Positions 1-7,613 of a DNA stretch of 64,000 bases are shown here, piece by piece. Each line of letters starts with the position of its first letter. The first letter of the stretch is position 1. Under the pieces are notes generated by a model. The model worked only from the letters and a program-made list of their open reading frames with translations, did no database searches and was not told the DNA's origin. Location: assembly GCF_900107115.1 (NCBI RefSeq), contig NZ_FNOS01000001.1:496001-560000 (forward strand), given 5' to 3'. Source of the stretch: Salimicrobium album. GTDB taxonomy: Bacteria; Bacillota; Bacilli; Bacillales; Halobacillaceae. The position numbers and the translations under genes were made by a program.

Positions 1-208
1 TAGTGACGGAGTCTTTGTCGACTCTCCTAACGTCGGAGACGTTGTATTCTTCGAAAACACGTACAGCGTGGACAGAGTTGCCACTCACAGTGGTATCTAT
101 ATCGGCGGAAATAAAATGATTCACGCCGGCAGTGACGGAGTAGAAGTTTCAGATATGGATTACGATTACTGGGAAAACAAGTATATCGGCGCAAAATCCA
201 TTCAATAG
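1..208 (+). CDS. NlpC/P60-family cell-wall hydrolase, C-terminal part (gene cut by window edge)
   Basis: The last 68 codons of a gene that begins outside the window, read in frame from base 2 to a TAG at 206-208. The peptide contains GDVVFF, then THSGIYIG with the histidine that serves as second catalytic residue in NlpC/P60 peptidases, then a motif ending in MIHAG. These are the hallmarks of the C-terminal half of the papain-like NlpC/P60 fold, which cuts D-Glu to diamino-acid bonds in peptidoglycan stem peptides. The catalytic cysteine and any SH3 or LysM domain lie upstream and cannot be seen. A strong terminator follows ten bases after the stop. Confidence 0.85.
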   Translation, partial: SDGVFVDSPNVGDVVFFENTYSVDRVATHSGIYIGGNKMIHAGSDGVEVSDMDYDYWENKYIGAKSIQ

Positions 209-217
209 TAAACAAAA

Positions 218-257
218 CCTTCCACCCATCAGTAATTGATGGGTGGAAGGTTTTTAT
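218..257 (+). terminator. Rho-independent terminator after the NlpC/P60 gene
   Basis: Perfect 14-bp stem (218-231 with 237-250), 5-base loop, then a T-rich tail. It also lies just beyond the 3' end of the LysR gene on the other strand. Confidence 0.9.
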
Positions 258-284
258 TTTGACCGGGTTCTTCTCACCACAGCT

Positions 285-1163
285 TCACTTCTCGCTTCTC
301 TTTACTTTTTCCACGAATATCTCCAGAGCTTTCGAACGGAACAGGGATCTTGAAATTAAGGAAAATTTTCTTTGTACGGGTAATCCTTCCACATTCACAA
401 TCGCTAAGTCTCCGGCTTTCACTTCTTTTTTGAAAGTCCAGCGGGAAAGAAGAGTAATGCCGAGCCCCGCCTCCACCGCTTCTTTTATAAGCTGTGTGCT
501 TCCGAATTCCAGACGGGAGACCGGCCGGATACCCACGGAACTGAAAAACTTCTCTGATATTCTCCTCGTTCCCGACCCTTCCTCTCTCACAATCCATGTC
601 TTTCCCTCCAACTCTTCCGGAGAAAAGTTTCCTTCCCTTAAAGTTAATGACTCGGGAGAAGAAACAACATAGAGTTCATCCGTTTCAAACGGTTCCACCG
701 TAATATTTTCATCTTTCACCTCCCCTTCCACAATTCCGATATCGAGCCGGTAATCCAAGATCAGCTTGCAAATCTCTTTCGTATTACCGATCGTTACGGA
801 CGGGGTTATCTCCGGAGCTTCTTCTTTCAGTCGTTTCAGAACTTCCGGTAATACGTACTCCCCGTAAGTGTAACTCGCTCCTATGGAAATCGTGCCGCTT
901 GCCTTATTAGTCAAATCATCAATAAGAGCATGCATACTCGTGTAAAGACCGATAATTTCTTTCGCGTGATGATACACGATTTCTCCTGCCTGTGTAAGGC
1001 GGACATATTTATTGCTTCGGTCAAACAGCCGGGCATCCATTGACTTTTCCAGTACTTTAATATACTGACTTACGGCCGGTTGAGTCATATGCAGACGTTC
1101 TGCAGCGCGTGAAAAATTTTCCAGTTCGGCTACTGTGACGAATACTTCCAGTTGACTGTCCAC
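285..1163 (-). CDS. LysR-family transcriptional regulator (CysL/YeiE-like)
   Basis: A 292-residue LTTR. Residues 1-60 form the winged helix-turn-helix (AAERLHMTQPAVSQYIKVLE), and about 90-290 the periplasmic-binding-protein-like effector domain. Translation starts at GTG with AAAGGAG six bases upstream. It is divergent from a YeiH-type exporter, an arrangement seen repeatedly for LTTRs that control this exporter, so the neighbour is the likely target. The effector is unknown; relatives respond to sulfur or acetyl-phosphate-linked signals, but nothing in the sequence fixes this. Palindromes in the shared 117-bp intergenic region are probable binding sites. Confidence 0.9.
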   Translation of the reverse strand: MDSQLEVFVTVAELENFSRAAERLHMTQPAVSQYIKVLEKSMDARLFDRSNKYVRLTQAGEIVYHHAKEIIGLYTSMHALIDDLTNKASGTISIGASYTYGEYVLPEVLKRLKEEAPEITPSVTIGNTKEICKLILDYRLDIGIVEGEVKDENITVEPFETDELYVVSSPESLTLREGNFSPEELEGKTWIVREEGSGTRRISEKFFSSVGIRPVSRLEFGSTQLIKEAVEAGLGITLLSRWTFKKEVKAGDLAIVNVEGLPVQRKFSLISRSLFRSKALEIFVEKVKRSEK

Positions 1164-1177
1164 AGTGCACTCCTTTC

Positions 1178-1226
1178 GATAAGTAATAACTTATCATTAT
1201 AATTAAAGATTATTGTTTTTCTTATC
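1178..1226. promoter_or_regulatory. Probable LysR operator region
   Basis: A perfect inverted repeat GATAAG-N6-CTTATC lies at 1178-1195, and a further CTTATC half-site lies at 1221-1226. The two CTTATC copies are 31 bp apart, about three helical turns, as expected for LTTR recognition and activation sites. The block sits between the divergent LysR and YeiH genes. Confidence 0.65.
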
Positions 1227-1280
1227 ATAAAAGAAAAAGTAAGCTTTAGAAAGAACTTTTTTTTAGAAGGGGACGTTACG

Positions 1281-2318
1281 ATGGTTCAGGTACAACTGCT
1301 TCATAATGAAACGAATTACAACAAAAATTTCAAAAAGAGCTGGCTCGCAGGTGTAGGGTTCACGTTTCTGATTGCAGCTCTCGGTTATCTTCTTGCGCTC
1401 GTACCGGGATTTTCACTCGTAGGACCTTTGGCTTCCGCCATAGTAATTTCTGTTACGTACAGACACTTTCTCGGTTATCCTGAAATTATTCAGCCGGGGA
1501 TCGAATTTTCCTCGAAACGGCTGCTCCGGGCAGCAATTATTCTGTACGGGCTTAAGCTGAATATAGGGACCGTCATTTCAGACGGACTCGGCCTTCTTCT
1601 GCTGGACACCGGCGTAGTGATTTTTGCTATTTTATTTACTGTATGGATGGCGAAGCTTTTGAAAGCCGACAGTTCTATTTCTCTGCTTATCGGAATCGGT
1701 ACCGGAGTATGCGGTGCCGCCGCTATCGCCGCGACCGCTCCGATTGTGAAAGCGAAAGAAGAAGATACGGCTATAGGAGTAGGAATCATCGCTCTGATGG
1801 GAACTTTTTTTGCAATTGTTTATACGATACTGCGCCCCGTACTCCCTATGTCAGATATCGCTTACGGAAGCTGGGTCGGTGTAAGCATCCATGAAGTGGC
1901 CCAGGTGGCACTGGCTGCTGCTCCTGCTGGAGAAGGGCCCCTTGCGATGGCACTGCTCGCGAAACTGGGCCGTGTCTTTCTGCTTATCCCTCTCTGTCTC
2001 GTTCTTATATATGTAATGAAACGAAAATATAAAGGAGAAGACACCGGAGAAGCAAAAGTCACTTTCCCCTGGTTCCTGCTCGGTTTCATTATTATGAGTA
2101 TAGTCGGAACTTACGTAATCGGACCTGTTCTCCCGGTATCCGATGGAATACTGAACGCAACAGACGTGCTCACCACTTTCCTTCTGACGGCTGCCATGGT
2201 AGGACTCGGATTGAAAGTGGACTTGAAACAGCTGCGAAGAAAAGCCTGGAAACCTCTACTGGCTATGACTGCCACTTCGGTAGTTCTGTCGGTCATCACT
2301 TTCCTCATTTTCGTGTAA
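1281..2318 (+). CDS. YeiH/UPF0324 family putative exporter
   Basis: A 345-residue polytopic membrane protein with about ten hydrophobic segments. The central motif GVCGAAAIAATAPIVKAKEED (residues about 137-157) is characteristic of the YeiH/YadS-like UPF0324 family, often annotated as putative sulfate exporters. The transported substrate is not established from sequence. ATG start with AGAAGGGG ten bases upstream. It is divergent from the LysR gene and is its likely target. Length is normal for the family and no defects are seen. Confidence 0.88.
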   Translation: MVQVQLLHNETNYNKNFKKSWLAGVGFTFLIAALGYLLALVPGFSLVGPLASAIVISVTYRHFLGYPEIIQPGIEFSSKRLLRAAIILYGLKLNIGTVISDGLGLLLLDTGVVIFAILFTVWMAKLLKADSSISLLIGIGTGVCGAAAIAATAPIVKAKEEDTAIGVGIIALMGTFFAIVYTILRPVLPMSDIAYGSWVGVSIHEVAQVALAAAPAGEGPLAMALLAKLGRVFLLIPLCLVLIYVMKRKYKGEDTGEAKVTFPWFLLGFIIMSIVGTYVIGPVLPVSDGILNATDVLTTFLLTAAMVGLGLKVDLKQLRRKAWKPLLAMTATSVVLSVITFLIFV

Positions 2319-2470
2319 AACAGGCTACCCGCTTTTCACGGAGGAGGAGACTGGCAGACCCATCCGTGAAATAACTCTGCTGAATAAGTTAAAATAACTT
2401 CAGGGGGAGCATTTTAATAGAAAGAAATGTACAATTGAGGAAGATTGGATTTGCAGAAAGGAGAGTTTCC

Positions 2471-3988
2471 ATGAATAATCACACAACAACTGCCGAAGAT
2501 GTAAAGAAAAGAGAGGGAACGACTACGGACGTTATCCTCGTGGGGGCAGGGATCGTCAGCGCCACACTGGCTACGATTCTTCACAAACTCGAACCCACGT
2601 GGAGTATTACCCTGTTCGAGAAACTGGATTCCGCAGGAAATGAAAGTTCCAACGAATGGAACAACGCCGGAACCGGTCACGCAGCGCTCTGTGAACTGAA
2701 CTATACTCCTGAAGATGAAAACGGGGACATAAGTATAAGAAGAGCTGTAGAAATAAACGAACAGTTCCACACCTCCACCCAGCTGTGGTCATACTTAGTT
2801 AAGAACGGTGATATACAAAATCCCGAAAAATTCATACGCTCCCTCCCCCACATCAGTTTCGTCCACGGGGAACGGAATGTGAACTTTCTGAAGAAACGTT
2901 TCGATGCGCTGACGCAACATCCCCAGTTCACCGATTTGAAATACTCGGAAGATCCCGAACATCTCGCTGAATGGATTCCTTTAATGATGAAGGAACGCAG
3001 TGAAGAAGAGCCGGTAGCCGCGACCAAGTCGGACAAGGGGACAGACGTAAACTTTGGAGAACTGACCAGAAAAATGCTGGAAAACCTTTCTGGTAAAGAT
3101 AACGTAACCGTGCATTATAATTGTAACGTGAAAGACATCAAACAGAGAGAAAATGGAACGTGGGAAGTAAAAGTCCGGAATTTCAAACAGGATACCCTCG
3201 AAGAGCATGCTTCTTCCTTCGCGTTCATCGGAGCCGGAGGAGGCGCACTGCCATTGCTTCAAAAAACGGGGATTCCCGAAAGTAAACACATCGGCGGCTT
3301 CCCGATCAGCGGAGAGTTTCTCGTCTGTGATAATCCTGAAACAGTACAAAGACACCACGCCAAAGTTTACGGAAAAGAACCGGAAGGAACTCCTCCCATG
3401 ACGGTTCCTCACCTGGACAGAAGGCATATCGACGGGAAGGACACCTTACTTTACGGGCCATTCGCCGGATTTACACCGAAATTTCTGAAGGCCGGATCTT
3501 ATCTGGACCTTCCCGGTTCCGTGAAACCGGATAACTTAATAAGCATGCTTGCTGCAGCTTCGAAGAATATACCTATGATCAAGTATCTGGCCGGACAGCT
3601 CACAATGTCCAAAGAAGAACGGGTGGAGCAGTTACGCGATTTTGTTCCTACGGCAAAAGATGAAGATTGGGAACTTCTCGTGGCCGGACAGCGGGTGCAG
3701 CTTATTGAAGATACCGAAGAAGGCGGCAGAGGTGCCCTTCAGTTCGGGACAAAACTGATCCACTCCGGAGATCGGACTCTCGCCGCTCTCCTCGGAGAAT
3801 CTCCGGGCGCATCCGTATCAGCTTCTATCATGCTGGAGGTTATAGAGAAATGTTTTCCTCACTACCTGGAGCAGTGGGAACCGAAAATCAAAGAAATGAT
3901 TCCTTCATACGGCATTGATCTTGAGGATCATCCGGATCTTCTTGCTGAAATCAGCGCTGCAAGTTCTGAGGCTCTCCTTCTGAATTAA
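2471..3988 (+). CDS. mqo: Malate:quinone oxidoreductase
   Basis: A 505-residue FAD enzyme of the membrane-associated Mqo family, oxidising malate to oxaloacetate and passing electrons to quinone. The N-terminal Rossmann motif [11 protein letters not shown] is at about residues 25-35, followed by [23 protein letters not shown] and, near the C-terminus, [17 protein letters not shown], all typical of Mqo. An in-frame TTG at 2435 would add 12 residues, but ATG at 2471 has AAAGGAG seven bases upstream and gives the usual family N-terminus. Menaquinone (menA at 17.4 kb) and the qox oxidase (38.9 kb) in the same window supply the rest of the electron path. Confidence 0.95.
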   Translation: MNNHTTTAEDVKKREGTTTDVILVGAGIVSATLATILHKLEPTWSITLFEKLDSAGNESSNEWNNAGTGHAALCELNYTPEDENGDISIRRAVEINEQFHTSTQLWSYLVKNGDIQNPEKFIRSLPHISFVHGERNVNFLKKRFDALTQHPQFTDLKYSEDPEHLAEWIPLMMKERSEEEPVAATKSDKGTDVNFGELTRKMLENLSGKDNVTVHYNCNVKDIKQRENGTWEVKVRNFKQDTLEEHASSFAFIGAGGGALPLLQKTGIPESKHIGGFPISGEFLVCDNPETVQRHHAKVYGKEPEGTPPMTVPHLDRRHIDGKDTLLYGPFAGFTPKFLKAGSYLDLPGSVKPDNLISMLAAASKNIPMIKYLAGQLTMSKEERVEQLRDFVPTAKDEDWELLVAGQRVQLIEDTEEGGRGALQFGTKLIHSGDRTLAALLGESPGASVSASIMLEVIEKCFPHYLEQWEPKIKEMIPSYGIDLEDHPDLLAEISAASSEALLLN

Positions 3989-4028
3989 GTGCAGTTTGCG
4001 TACTGACTTCTTATCAGAAATATGAATA

Positions 4029-4077
4029 AAAAACACCACGACACCGAACGGTAAAGTTCAGCGTCGTGGTGTTTTTC
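4029..4077. terminator. Bidirectional terminator between mqo and the old yellow enzyme gene
   Basis: AACACCACGAC pairs with GTCGTGGTGTT, with an inner GAAC/GTTC stem. An A-run precedes and a T-run follows, so it can serve both convergent genes. Confidence 0.9.
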
Positions 4078-4109
4078 CATTCTTTCACCATTCCTCTTTC
4101 AGGTAGTCA

Positions 4110-5210
4110 TTAATAAAGTTTATGCAATGCATCTTTACTGAAAGCTAACAGGTCGTCTGTTCTTCCTTCCTGTACTTTTTTCACCCATTCCGGATCCATC
4201 AGCAAGGAACGACCGATAGCTACAAGGTCGAATTCTTCATTATCGATTTTATCAACCAGACCGTCGAGATTCGCTTTTCCTGCACCGGAGAAATCCGTAA
4301 ATACTCCGTCTAGCCCTACGGAACCTACGGAAATGACCGGTTTTCCGGATAATTTCTTCGTCCAGCCTGCAAGATTCAGATCAGACCCTTCGAATTCGGG
4401 TTCCCAGAACCGGCGGGTCGAACAGTGGAAAATATCCACCCCTGCTTCTGTAAGTCTTTTCAGGAAACGATCGAGTTCATCCGGGGTATCAACCAGTTTT
4501 GCCTTATAGTCATTCATTTTCCACTGGGAGAATCGGAATATGACAGGGAAATCTTCTCCAACTTCCTGTCTGCACGCTTCTACGATCTCCACGGCAAACT
4601 GCATCCGGTCGGTAAAGTCACCTCCATAACGGTCGGTGCGTTGATTCGTCTGCTTCCAGAAAAACTGATCAATCAAATAGCCGTGTGCCCCGTGAATCTC
4701 GATAGCATCGAAACCGAGACGTTTCGCTTCTGCTGCCGCTTCCGCGTAAGACTGGACGATTTCTTCCACTTCCCCGATAGACATAGGTTCATTCACCTGT
4801 TCTCCGTCCAGATTCAGACCACTCGGCCCGACAGGCTCCGCCTCTTCATTCGGCACGTCCCCTTTACTGCGCGTCATTCCTACGTGCCAAAGCTGCGGAG
4901 CGATCTTTCCGCCGGCTTCGTGAACTTCCTTCACTACTTCAGCCCATCCACTCAACGCTTCTTCTCCGTGGAACAAAGGAATCCCCGCACCCGAAACGGA
5001 AGATGGATGATTAATGCCTGTACCTTCTGTAATAATCAGCCCCACCTCATTTTCTGCACGTCGGCGGTAGTACGCAGCGACGTTTTCGTCAGGTACATTA
5101 CCTGGCGAGAATCCCCTGGTCATAGGTGCCATTACGGTACGGTTAGGAAGATTCAATTTATCACTATTGAATGTTTTAAACAATGGTTTTGCTGTTGACT
5201 CATTCGTCAT
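4110..5210 (-). CDS. Old yellow enzyme family NADH:flavin oxidoreductase
   Basis: A 366-residue FMN-dependent TIM-barrel ene-reductase. HGAHGYLIDQF carries the paired histidines that bind the substrate carbonyl, RTDRYGG follows, and the phosphate-binding end AIGRSLLMDPEWV is conserved. Natural substrate unknown; relatives reduce activated alkenes, nitro compounds or unsaturated fatty-acid derivatives. ATG at 5210 has GGGGG nine bases upstream. An upstream in-frame start would add 13 residues without a ribosome site. The MATE exporter lies 110 bp upstream on the same strand with no clear terminator between, so co-transcription is possible. Confidence 0.88.
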   Translation of the reverse strand: MTNESTAKPLFKTFNSDKLNLPNRTVMAPMTRGFSPGNVPDENVAAYYRRRAENEVGLIITEGTGINHPSSVSGAGIPLFHGEEALSGWAEVVKEVHEAGGKIAPQLWHVGMTRSKGDVPNEEAEPVGPSGLNLDGEQVNEPMSIGEVEEIVQSYAEAAAEAKRLGFDAIEIHGAHGYLIDQFFWKQTNQRTDRYGGDFTDRMQFAVEIVEACRQEVGEDFPVIFRFSQWKMNDYKAKLVDTPDELDRFLKRLTEAGVDIFHCSTRRFWEPEFEGSDLNLAGWTKKLSGKPVISVGSVGLDGVFTDFSGAGKANLDGLVDKIDNEEFDLVAIGRSLLMDPEWVKKVQEGRTDDLLAFSKDALHKLY

Positions 5211-5320
5211 TTCTTTACCCCCTAAATAAGCGATGCCTATGATTATCACAGATTAACAGGGAAGAAGAAAGAATTCTGTTTGAGAATCCCGGACCTCTAT
5301 ATTTATAATGTCCTGCAGCC

Positions 5321-6646
5321 TTAACGGACAACATTCTTCCTTGCCAAAAAGAAAAGAAGAGCTGCTACCAGCATTTCTGCAAGCGGCAGGGAAAGCCATA
5401 CCGCAGAAGCTCCAAATAATGCAGGGAGCGCCCACAGCAGAATCACTATAAACACAAAACTGCGCAGCAGTATAATGATCATGGCAGAGCGGATATTGCC
5501 GATCGACTGATAATAAGTCATATAGACGAAGTTGAAACCGATAAACAGATAGGCGAAAAAGAACAGACGAATCCCTTCGATCGCCAGTTCCCTCACGTCA
5601 TTTGACTCCAGCCCGAAGAGGGATACGAGTGCCGGAGCTGCAACCGCTCCGATGCCAAGCAGAAGTACGCCAAGAACGACCGAGGTTTTCTCCCCGATTT
5701 TCACACTCTGTCTTATTCTTTCTTTTTCTCCGGCTCCGTGATAATAACTGATCATCGGCTGCAGTGCCGTTTCAATTCCGAAGAAAGAAAGGAACATAAA
5801 TCCGTGCAGGTAATTCACTACGGAAAAAGCGGCTACTCCTTCTGTGCCGAGAAGCTGGACTAGAGACAGATTATAACCCGCTACGAATACGAGCATCCCT
5901 GCTTCTGCCGTAAAACTCGGAAACCCTATATTGAATATTTTTTTGAAAGATGCAAAGGACCAGCCGAAAACAAATCGACTCAAATTCGAATTCTTATTCA
6001 GAAAGTGTATAAGTAAAACGAAAAGTCCGGCGACACTTCCAAGCACCGTGGCCAGTGCCGCTCCAAACACGCCGAGACCGAGTATAAAAATCATATAGTA
6101 ATTGAGGATAATATTGACGATTGCGGTTACTCCAAGAGAAACCATCGACAGAATCGGGCTTCCATCGTTGCGGACGAAAATACTTAGAGCTTCATGAACC
6201 GCTACAACCCATCCGAACAGCATAAGGACTTTCAGATATTCCATCGTGTGAAAAAGAGTATCTTCATTAGCGCCCAGTAGTCGTGCGGTTTCCTCGATAA
6301 AAAAGTACCCGACGCTTCCTATGAGACCGAGAATGAGGAGGAGAGAAACGACAGATAGAGAAAAAACGCTCCTCGCCTCTTTCTTCTCTTCTCTTCCCAT
6401 ATGTACGGAAAACAATGTACCTCCTCCGATACCTATCCAGAGTGCCATGGAAAATATGAGAGAGAAGACGGGCATCGAGAGGTTTACTCCGGCCAAAGCT
6501 TCCTCTCCTACTCCGTTCCCGACAAAAATCCCGTCAGTTAAAATATTTACTGACATAAGCATCATGCCGGCAAGAGAAGGGAAGAAATATTGAAAAAAAA
6601 CATTCCGAACCGGTTTGTTCATTAGTGCAGGATGGGAATCTGCCAT
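5321..6646 (-). CDS. MATE-family multidrug/Na+ antiporter
   Basis: A 441-residue protein with about 12 hydrophobic segments in two homologous halves. The N-terminal half has FPSLAGMMLMSVNILTDGIFVG, typical of the MepA/NorM branch of MATE exporters that expel cationic drugs in exchange for Na+ or H+. ATG start with a perfect AAGGAGG upstream. The old yellow enzyme follows on the same strand. Substrate cannot be predicted. Confidence 0.9.
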   Translation of the reverse strand: MADSHPALMNKPVRNVFFQYFFPSLAGMMLMSVNILTDGIFVGNGVGEEALAGVNLSMPVFSLIFSMALWIGIGGGTLFSVHMGREEKKEARSVFSLSVVSLLLILGLIGSVGYFFIEETARLLGANEDTLFHTMEYLKVLMLFGWVVAVHEALSIFVRNDGSPILSMVSLGVTAIVNIILNYYMIFILGLGVFGAALATVLGSVAGLFVLLIHFLNKNSNLSRFVFGWSFASFKKIFNIGFPSFTAEAGMLVFVAGYNLSLVQLLGTEGVAAFSVVNYLHGFMFLSFFGIETALQPMISYYHGAGEKERIRQSVKIGEKTSVVLGVLLLGIGAVAAPALVSLFGLESNDVRELAIEGIRLFFFAYLFIGFNFVYMTYYQSIGNIRSAMIIILLRSFVFIVILLWALPALFGASAVWLSLPLAEMLVAALLFFLARKNVVR

Positions 6647-6899
6647 ATGTATACCTCCTTCTACTACTTATGTTTCATTCGATGATATGGACTTCAAGAT
6701 GTCATTTTACCATGATTTGTATGTATGTTTATGATGAAACGCTTACTCTTATGAACCGGGAAAAACTTCGGTGCTGTCATTGTATATCAACTTTACTGAA
6801 AGGCGGGTTTATAGTCCCGAAAATGTGAATCTTTATCCTCATTCTTCCATTTTATCGGCGTTTTATGTTTTAGCTGAAGGTTCACGAGGAAAACTTTAA
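6647..6899. other. Intergenic stretch upstream of the MATE gene
   Basis: About 250 bp between the MATE start and a folded leader (6903-6977). A 67-codon open frame at 6625-6828 overlaps the MATE start on the other strand, lacks a ribosome site and resembles no protein, so it was not called. No clear promoter was found. Confidence 0.4.
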
Positions 6900-6902
6900 T
6901 TA

Positions 6903-6977
6903 CGAAAGGGAGTTGTCCTGATCGGCATTATGTTTCTCCCCCCTAGGATTGTCATGACGCCGACGTTCCCCCTTTCG
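6903..6977 (+). promoter_or_regulatory. Folded leader upstream of a 48-50-codon gene
   Basis: Two nested inverted repeats: CGAAAGGG (6903-6910) with CCCTTTCG (6970-6977), and TCGGC (6922-6926) with GCCGA (6959-6963), enclosing a C-rich segment. The structure ends about 15 bases before the AAAGGAGG site of the small gene at 7005. It does not match any riboswitch class I can recall by its core motifs. A cis-regulatory RNA is inferred from structure and position only. Confidence 0.45.
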
Positions 6978-7004
6978 CCTGGAACTTAATTAAAGGAGGG
7001 ACAA

Positions 7005-7154
7005 TTGTTGACACTACTGTATGTAAAAGCGCGCGAAGGTTTCGATGAAGATTTCAAAAAATCTCCGGTTCGAAACAATGAGCAGCCAAAAACAGACGTG
7101 AAACAAAAGAGAAGCGGCAAGCTTTTCACTAAAAAGAAAAATTCCAAAAAATAG
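7005..7154 (+). CDS. Unrecognised small basic protein, TTG start
   Basis: A 49-codon frame (48 from the second TTG) ending at TAG 7152-7154. Tandem TTG codons at 7005 and 7008 lie five and eight bases after GGAGG in AAAGGAGGG, so the second is the better start. The N-terminus LTLLYVKAREGFDEDFKK is followed by a strongly basic tail rich in lysine (KQKRSGKLFTKKKNSKK). No signal peptide or membrane segment. It lies between a folded leader and a strong terminator, so the three form a complete transcription unit. I do not recognise the family. It could alternatively be a leader peptide or a non-coding RNA. Confidence 0.5.
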   Translation: MLTLLYVKAREGFDEDFKKSPVRNNEQPKTDVKQKRSGKLFTKKKNSKK

Positions 7155-7202
7155 AATACAGTAGCTACAAGTACAGGTTCTTTGAAGAAATGCGGGAACA
7201 GT

Positions 7203-7243
7203 CAGTGTCATGGCCAGGAGCCACGATACTGGCTTTTTCTTTT
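7203..7243 (+). terminator. Terminator of the small TTG-start gene
   Basis: Arms 7203-7214 and 7220-7231 pair over 12 bp with one mismatch and one G-U pair, loop of five, followed by GCTTTTTCTTTT. Confidence 0.85.
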
Positions 7244-7273
7244 GGAAAAAACCATCTGAAGATATTTCTCTAT

Positions 7274-7303
7274 TAAAAAGCCCCCTTAGCAGTGCCAGGA
7301 GGC
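7274..7303 (-). terminator. Terminator of the 43-residue zinc-knuckle gene
   Basis: Read on the minus strand, GCCTCCT pairs with AGGGGGC (one mismatch) around a ten-base loop and is followed by TTTTT. Confidence 0.75.
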
Positions 7304-7353
7304 TATAACCATGTATTACATATACGATTTATACAGGGGCCTTCCACGGACAA

Positions 7354-7485
7354 TCAACCCTTCCAGGAGGACTGTCTGCAAAAATTACAGTATAGATGAG
7401 TAACCCTGTTTTCCTGAAAATGAGCAGCGGGATAAATTTTTTGGCATTTTCGGCACTTTCTTTTCTTCACACGTTTAGTGGGCAT
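7354..7485 (-). CDS. 43-residue Cys-rich (zinc-knuckle-like) small protein
   Basis: An intact 43-codon frame, ATG at 7485 and TGA at 7354-7356. The basic N-terminus MPTKRVKKRK is followed by CRKC and, 19 residues later, CNFC, giving a C-x2-C...C-x2-C arrangement that would bind one zinc ion. A GGAGG lies three bases before ATG, within a purine-rich stretch (AAGGAAGGGAACGGAGG). A sigma-B-like promoter lies 38 bases upstream and a terminator about 50 bases downstream, so the gene looks like a complete monocistronic unit. Likely a nucleic-acid or ribosome-associated small protein; this is inference. Too short to be found by default gene-calling. Confidence 0.65.
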   Translation of the reverse strand: MPTKRVKKRKCRKCQKIYPAAHFQENRVTHLYCNFCRQSSWKG

Positions 7486-7522
7486 AAGCCTCCGTTCCCT
7501 TCCTTGCTGGCATAGTTAATAA

Positions 7523-7547
7523 ATTCCCCCTGCTTAAAAAAGAAAAC
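7523..7547 (-). promoter_or_regulatory. Sigma-B-like promoter of the zinc-knuckle gene
   Basis: On the minus strand, GTTTTC (7542-7547), 13-base spacer, GGGAAT (7523-7528). The -10 element is identical to that at ydaP (15466-15471). The predicted start is about 30 bases before the ATG. Confidence 0.55.
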
Positions 7548-7613
7548 GTACGGCCGCCAATAAAAAGAAAAATCTTTTATTGAATTCCTGATTAATGTAA
7601 TAAAGTCTCCCTG

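Noticed and set aside
2435-2470. TTG start extending mqo by 12 residues
   Set aside because: The ATG at 2471 has a strong ribosome site at ideal spacing and gives the family-typical N-terminus.
4425-5198. 257-codon open frame on the plus strand
   Set aside because: Runs antisense through the old yellow enzyme gene, with no ribosome site and no protein-like composition.
6625-6828. 67-codon plus-strand frame at the MATE start
   Set aside because: No ribosome site, overlaps the MATE start region, and no recognisable protein features.
7014-7211. 65-codon minus-strand frame
   Set aside because: Lies opposite the small TTG-start gene and its terminator. It has no ribosome site, and its Phe/Leu-rich composition is that of the reverse of a Lys-rich frame.
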